DNA of 8,169 nucleotides, from positions 1 to 8,169 of the forward strand of contig JARXAV010000090.1 in the NCBI GenBank assembly GCA_029865665.1, given 5' to 3'. The notes beneath the pieces were generated by a model. That model had not been told where the DNA came from. It made no database searches and saw only the letters and a list, made by a program, of their open reading frames with translations. This stretch comes from Flectobacillus sp. (GTDB lineage: Bacteria > Bacteroidota > Bacteroidia > Cytophagales > Spirosomataceae). The translations under genes and the position numbers were made by a program. Below, one piece after another: positions 4,261 to 8,169 of the stretch; position 1 is the first letter of the stretch; each line of letters starts with the position of its first letter.

Positions 4261-6537
4261 ATGGGAAATAGAAAAAAAATATACGAGAAGGTTCTTGTTT
4301 TGGCGATATTACTGATAGGCAAATCGTTAGCTAGTTTCAGTCAAGCTTTTAAGGGGAAAGTAATCAGCAATGGAAAAGCCGCATCCTTTGTGAATATCAC
4401 TTTACCAAGTCATAAAGGAATGGGTACACAAGCAGATGAAGATGGTGTTTTTTCGCTTAAAAATGTACCGATAGGAAAGCAAACGATTCAAATTTCTGGA
4501 GTGGGCTTCAAGACAACACAACGGATTGTCCATATACAAAAGGATAAACTAACGAGCGTCAGTTTTGAAATTGAACCCGACCAAACGGCGTTGAATGAAG
4601 TAGTCGTAACAGGTAGTATGAAAGAAACTATGGTTAACTTATCTTCTACACCTATCGAAATTTTTACGCCTACTTTTTTTAAGAAAAACCCAACTCCGAA
4701 TTTATTTGAAGCCTTAACAATGGTTAACGGGGTTCGTCCGCAATTAAATTGTAGTGTCTGTAATACGGGAGATATTCATGTGAATGGGATGGAAGGGGCT
4801 TATACCATGATTACCATTGACGGAATGCCAATTGTATCAGCTCTTTCAACGGTTTATGGACTTTCGGGGATTCCAAATTCGATGGTCGAACGCATTGAAG
4901 TCGTAAAAGGGCCAGCCTCTACGCTTTATGGTTCGGAAGCAGTAGGAGGTTTAATTAATGTCATTACGAAAAATCCTATAAAAGCCCCTCTTATTTCTCT
5001 GGATATGAATGCCACTTCGTATGGAGAATATACGCTAGATGGGGCAGTAAAGGCAAATATCGGAAAGGCAACGAGTATGTGGAGTGCGAATTATTTCAAT
5101 TTTCAGGAACGGATAGATAAAAATCACGATGGTTTTACGGATGTAACCCTACAAAATCGGATTTCAGTATTTAATAAATGGTCTTTTCAACGAAAGCATA
5201 ATCGCTTATTTACTTTGGCGGCAAGGTATGTGAATGAAGACCGTTTTGGGGGAGAATTAAACTGGCAGAAAGCCAATCGGGGAAATAGTCAACTCTATGG
5301 AGAAAGTATTTATACCAAGCGTTGGGAAGTCATTGGGAATTATCAACTACCGATTATAAATCAACAAGTTAACCTACAGTTTTCGTATAATAATCACGAC
5401 CAAAATTCAGTTTATGGGAATAAACCTTACCTCGCACAACAAGAAATTGCTTTTGCTCAATTGCTTTGGGACAAAAAAATAGGGAAAAAACACGATGCTC
5501 TTTTCGGAATGGCGTTGCGCTATACCTTTTATGATGACAACAATACCTTAACGCAAGACGAGCAAGATTCGAGTATTAATAAACCAAGTAAAACGTTTTT
5601 GCCTGGCTTTTTTGTCCAAGATGAAATGAAGATAACTAACCGAAATACCCTTTTGATGGGGCTTCGCTACGACTATAATTCTATTCATGGAGGCATTACG
5701 TCGCCTCGGGTCAATTGGAAATATAACTCTGAAAAAAACGATATTATTCGACTTAGCTTTGGTACGGGTTACCGGGTAGTAAATTTATTTTCGGAGGATG
5801 AAACGGTGTATTCGGGGTCAAGAAAAACAGAAATCCGTGGAGACCTGAGTCCCGAAAAATCATGGAATACCAATTTGAACTACCAGAAGACCTTTATCTC
5901 TACAAAAGGATTTTTTAGTCTTGATGCAAGTATTTTTTATACCTATTTCACCAATAAAGTGGTAGCAGATTATGATACTGACCCTACAAAGGTTATTTTT
6001 GATAACCTAAAAGGCTATGGCGAGTTGAAAGGGGCAAGTATTAATGTTGATGCCAATTTTACGAATGGGCTGAAATTTACGCTAGGAGGGACGTACACGG
6101 ATATTTATCGGATAGAAGAGGACGTTAAAATTCGTCAGAAAAGAACCCCTATTTTTACGACAAACTATGCCGTGTCTTATACTCATCCGAAATCCCAAAT
6201 TACGGTAGATTTTACAGGAAATGTGTACGGAGCGATGGAATTACCGTTGATTACAGATGATATTCGTGCCGCAACTTCTCCTATTTTTAATATCTCGAAT
6301 CTTCAACTTTCAAGACGATTTAATAATGGGCTACAAGTGTATTTAGGAGTAAAGAATTTATTTGATTTTTTCCCAGAACAGAAAATTGTATATCAAGCAA
6401 ATGAATTAACTAGCCTACAACGTAAAGATACTGCTTGGAGTGATTTTCCAAAGGGATATTATTTTAACACCGATTCTAACTACGCTCCAATGCAAAAAAT
6501 CAGAGGCTTTTTAGGCATTCGTTGGAATCTATATTAG
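4261..6537 (+). CDS. TonB-dependent outer-membrane receptor with N-terminal CarboxypepD_reg-like domain
   Basis: A 758-residue receptor. Order of parts: signal peptide (about 1-28, ending ASFSQA); carboxypeptidase-D-regulatory-like beta-sandwich (about 30-108); TonB box region LNEVVVTGS (111-119); plug domain (about 125-238) with IDGMPIV, VERIEVVKGPAS, TLYGSEAVGGLINVIT; then a beta-barrel ending in IRGFLGIRWNLY with a terminal aromatic residue. The plug starts with an unusual NCSVCNTGDIHVNGMEG segment in which Cys164 and Cys167 form a C-x-x-C pair, and DKNHDGFTD (286-294) looks like a calcium loop. The ATG at 4250 is not used, because it stops after six codons. The ligand is unknown; this CxxC-plug type is, as I recall, common in Bacteroidota and often annotated as siderophore or metal related. 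Together with the soft-metal proteins at the left edge and the possible metal operator, metal uptake is a plausible guess. nhaA follows after 28 nt. Confidence 0.95.
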   Translation: MGNRKKIYEKVLVLAILLIGKSLASFSQAFKGKVISNGKAASFVNITLPSHKGMGTQADEDGVFSLKNVPIGKQTIQISGVGFKTTQRIVHIQKDKLTSVSFEIEPDQTALNEVVVTGSMKETMVNLSSTPIEIFTPTFFKKNPTPNLFEALTMVNGVRPQLNCSVCNTGDIHVNGMEGAYTMITIDGMPIVSALSTVYGLSGIPNSMVERIEVVKGPASTLYGSEAVGGLINVITKNPIKAPLISLDMNATSYGEYTLDGAVKANIGKATSMWSANYFNFQERIDKNHDGFTDVTLQNRISVFNKWSFQRKHNRLFTLAARYVNEDRFGGELNWQKANRGNSQLYGESIYTKRWEVIGNYQLPIINQQVNLQFSYNNHDQNSVYGNKPYLAQQEIAFAQLLWDKKIGKKHDALFGMALRYTFYDDNNTLTQDEQDSSINKPSKTFLPGFFVQDEMKITNRNTLLMGLRYDYNSIHGGITSPRVNWKYNSEKNDIIRLSFGTGYRVVNLFSEDETVYSGSRKTEIRGDLSPEKSWNTNLNYQKTFISTKGFFSLDASIFYTYFTNKVVADYDTDPTKVIFDNLKGYGELKGASINVDANFTNGLKFTLGGTYTDIYRIEEDVKIRQKRTPIFTTNYAVSYTHPKSQITVDFTGNVYGAMELPLITDDIRAATSPIFNISNLQLSRRFNNGLQVYLGVKNLFDFFPEQKIVYQANELTSLQRKDTAWSDFPKGYYFNTDSNYAPMQKIRGFLGIRWNLY

Positions 6538-6565
6538 TTTAAACAGCTTCAATTTTTAACATATA

Positions 6566-7714
6566 ATGAGAATAACTAAACTTTTCAAAGAATTTTCTGA
6601 AAACGAAAAAACAGGCGGTCTTTTATTGATTGCCTGTACGGTCATTTCTATGATAGCCGCAAATACCTATTTTGGTTCAGCATATTCTCACTTTTGGCAT
6701 ACAGAACTGGGTACTGACAGTATTGAATATTGGATTAATGACGGGTTAATGACTATTTTCTTTTTACTGGTTGGCTTGGAGTTGGAACGAGAAATCTATA
6801 TTGGCGAATTGTCTAACATTAAAGAAGCTCTTTTGCCAATTTTTGGAGCTTTAGGCGGTATGCTTATTCCTGCGGGGATTTACCTTTTTATTAATTACGG
6901 AGCAAATACGCAATCGGGTGCAGGTATTCCAATGGCAACAGATATTGCTTTTGCGTTGGGTGTGTTGTCTTTATTGGGCAATAGAGTACCAACTTCACTC
7001 AAGGTGTTTTTGACAGCCTTAGCGGTCATAGACGATTTGGGAGCCATTTTTGTAATCGCCATTTTTTATACTAAAACCATTGTATGGTTCAATTTAGCGG
7101 TGGCTTTCGGAATACTATCATTTCTATTTGTGTTAAACAGATTGAAGGTGAAAAGTTTAATTCCATACCTGCTTGGAGGATTTGTAATGTGGTATTTTAT
7201 GTTGCATTCGGGAGTTCATGCAACGATAACGGGGGTACTTTTAGCGTTTGTAATTCCTTTTGGGAATGGCGACAAAAAATCAACCTCTTATTTGTTACAG
7301 GACTTTTTACATAAGCCCGTTGCTTTTTTGATTCTTCCACTCTTTGCCTTAGCAAATACTGCGATTACCGTGAGTGCTAGTTTGCAAGATATTATAACAC
7401 AGAATTATGGACAAGGGATTGCCCTTGGTCTCGTGATTGGTAAGCCCATCGGTATCGTCTTGTTTACGTATTTGGCGGTTAAACTGAATATTTGCCATTT
7501 ACCAAAGGATTTGAATTGGAAGAAAATTAGCGGAGCAGGTTGTTTGGGCGGTATCGGTTTTACGATGTCCATTTTTATTACCCTACTTGCTTTTGAAAGT
7601 ATTGAGCTGCAGAATAATGCTAAAATTGTGATTCTAGTCGCATCAGTTACAGCTGCAATTATTGGCTTTGTTGTACTGAATGTTGTCTTGAAAGAAAAGA
7701 CGCTGGAAAAGTAA
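6566..7714 (+). CDS. nhaA: Na+/H+ antiporter NhaA
   Basis: A 382-residue inner-membrane antiporter close to the 388 residues of E. coli NhaA. It exports Na+ or Li+ in exchange for protons. Diagnostic segments: FFLLVGLELERE (65-76), PMATDIAFALG (122-132) with Asp125 matching E. coli Asp133, ALAVIDDLGAI (151-161) with the cation-binding pair Asp156-Asp157 (E. coli Asp163-Asp164), HSGVHATITGVLLAF (214-228), and IGKPIGI (291-297) with Lys293 matching Lys300. About 11-12 hydrophobic segments are visible. The gene starts 28 nt after the TonB receptor stop with no promoter or terminator seen between, so co-transcription is likely although there is no obvious shared function. It ends in a strong hairpin that overlaps the convergent gene. 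Confidence 0.97.
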   Translation: MRITKLFKEFSENEKTGGLLLIACTVISMIAANTYFGSAYSHFWHTELGTDSIEYWINDGLMTIFFLLVGLELEREIYIGELSNIKEALLPIFGALGGMLIPAGIYLFINYGANTQSGAGIPMATDIAFALGVLSLLGNRVPTSLKVFLTALAVIDDLGAIFVIAIFYTKTIVWFNLAVAFGILSFLFVLNRLKVKSLIPYLLGGFVMWYFMLHSGVHATITGVLLAFVIPFGNGDKKSTSYLLQDFLHKPVAFLILPLFALANTAITVSASLQDIITQNYGQGIALGLVIGKPIGIVLFTYLAVKLNICHLPKDLNWKKISGAGCLGGIGFTMSIFITLLAFESIELQNNAKIVILVASVTAAIIGFVVLNVVLKEKTLEK

Positions 7715-7733
7715 GATTGGCTAATCAACGATT

Positions 7734-7781
7734 AAAAGCATCAAAGACGTTTAGATTACACTCGTCTTTGATGCTTTTTTT
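7734..7781 (+). terminator. 16-bp terminator hairpin of nhaA, overlapping the 3' coding end of the convergent gene
   Basis: aaaagcatcaaagacg (7734-7749) pairs perfectly with cgtctttgatgctttt (7763-7778) around a 13-nt loop, followed by T to 7781 (7 T in all). On the minus strand the hairpin is followed by a shorter run, tttt, so it can act in both directions. The right arm encodes the Lys-Lys-Ala-Ser-Lys-Thr end of the minus-strand permease, and that gene's stop codon lies in the loop. Confidence 0.9.
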
Positions 7782-8169
7782 GCAGGAAAATAAGATGCTA
7801 ATAAGGTAATAATTATGACCACAATGGCAGTATATACAAAGTCCGAAACGACCATTTTAATTGGATAGGCATCCACTAGTGAGCCAACGATACCCATCGA
7901 AACAAAACCATACGTTTGTTGGGCAAGGCATAAACCGAAGCCTAATAAAAGTCCGATACTTGCTCCAATAAATGCCACTAACGCTCCTTCTGATAAGAAA
8001 ATACGACGAATCATAGCAGGAGTTGCTCCCATTGCATACAGTGTTTTTACATCTTGTTTCTTTTCGATGGCAAGCATCGAGAGGGAGAAAAAGATATTAA
8101 AACTAGCAATTCCAATAATGAAACTTAGGGTTAAGAAAACAAATAGCTTTTCAATTTTAATGGCTTTTA
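7751..8169 (-). CDS. LolC/LolE-like (FtsX family) ABC transporter permease, C-terminal part; 5' end outside window
   Basis: The frame is open up to the window edge (138 residues here, of about 400 in the family), so the ATG at 8077 is internal. Visible parts: a transmembrane helix (LFVFLTLSFIIGIASFNIFF); the cytoplasmic coupling segment MLAIEKKQDVKTLYAMGAT, followed by IRRIFLSEG, typical of FtsX/LolC/LolE permeases; a Gly-rich second helix (GALVAFIGASIGLLLGFGL); a short periplasmic stretch with VDAYPIKMVVSDF; and a last helix ending YFPAKKASK. In LolCDE this complex extracts lipoproteins from the inner membrane for transport to the outer membrane; other MacB-type exporters share the fold, so lipoprotein release is likely but not proven without the N-terminal half or an adjacent ATPase. 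The stop codon lies in the loop of the nhaA terminator hairpin. Confidence 0.88.
   Translation of the reverse strand, partial: KAIKIEKLFVFLTLSFIIGIASFNIFFSLSMLAIEKKQDVKTLYAMGATPAMIRRIFLSEGALVAFIGASIGLLLGFGLCLAQQTYGFVSMGIVGSLVDAYPIKMVVSDFVYTAIVVIIITLLASYFPAKKASKTSVI

Noticed and set aside
7084..7728. Out-of-frame and antisense open frames within nhaA
   Set aside because: They overlap the conserved NhaA core completely and have no independent support.
8075..8077. ATG at 8077 (minus strand) as start of the permease
   Set aside because: The frame stays open to the window edge and the residues upstream form the expected transmembrane helix of the family.

Overview
The window is an ordinary-looking chromosomal stretch of a low-GC member of the Bacteroidota, probably a Cytophagales-type bacterium. 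The case rests on four things: a TonB-dependent receptor preceded by a carboxypeptidase-D-regulatory-like domain, a Tat-exported sugar-isomerase-like TIM-barrel protein, starts without clear Shine-Dalgarno sequences, and putative promoters fitting the Bacteroidota TTTG-N19/21-TAnnTTTG pattern. Genus is not assignable from the sequence.

Layout: (1) 1-735, + strand: the 3' part of a heavy-metal-binding (HMBD) lipoprotein, then a small exported HMA-domain protein with a Cys/His tail. (2) 810-1244, +: a short SRPBCC-fold protein whose start is preceded by a strong stem-loop. (3) 1322-2221, -: a secreted sugar phosphate isomerase/epimerase-like protein, convergent with the SRPBCC gene. (4) 2498-3718, +: an SLC1/DAACS dicarboxylate or acidic amino acid symporter, closed by a 12-bp-stem terminator. 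(5) 3786-4260: a gene-free stretch of about 475 nt with four tandem copies of a 70-89 nt element made of 10-bp sub-repeats that fold back on themselves, followed by the promoter region of the next gene. (6) 4261-7714, +: a TonB-dependent receptor and, 28 nt later, the Na+/H+ antiporter nhaA, probably co-transcribed. (7) 7751-8169, -: the 3' end of a LolC/FtsX-like ABC permease, whose last codons form one arm of the terminator hairpin of nhaA.

Functional reading: the two small proteins at the left edge are clearly soft-metal (probably copper) binding. The TonB receptor has a Cys-x-x-Cys pair at the start of its plug, and a DtxR-like pseudo-palindrome lies between its putative promoter and its start, so a metal-related role is a reasonable but unproven guess. 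The two secondary transporters and the receptor are envelope import and ion-homeostasis functions.

I do not see a clear new multi-gene system. The most unusual object is the tandem array at 3801-4148, with 10-bp internal periodicity, palindromic folding and a compensatory base-pair change between copies. Next come the candidate metal operator, the stem-loop before the SRPBCC gene and the terminator embedded in a coding end.
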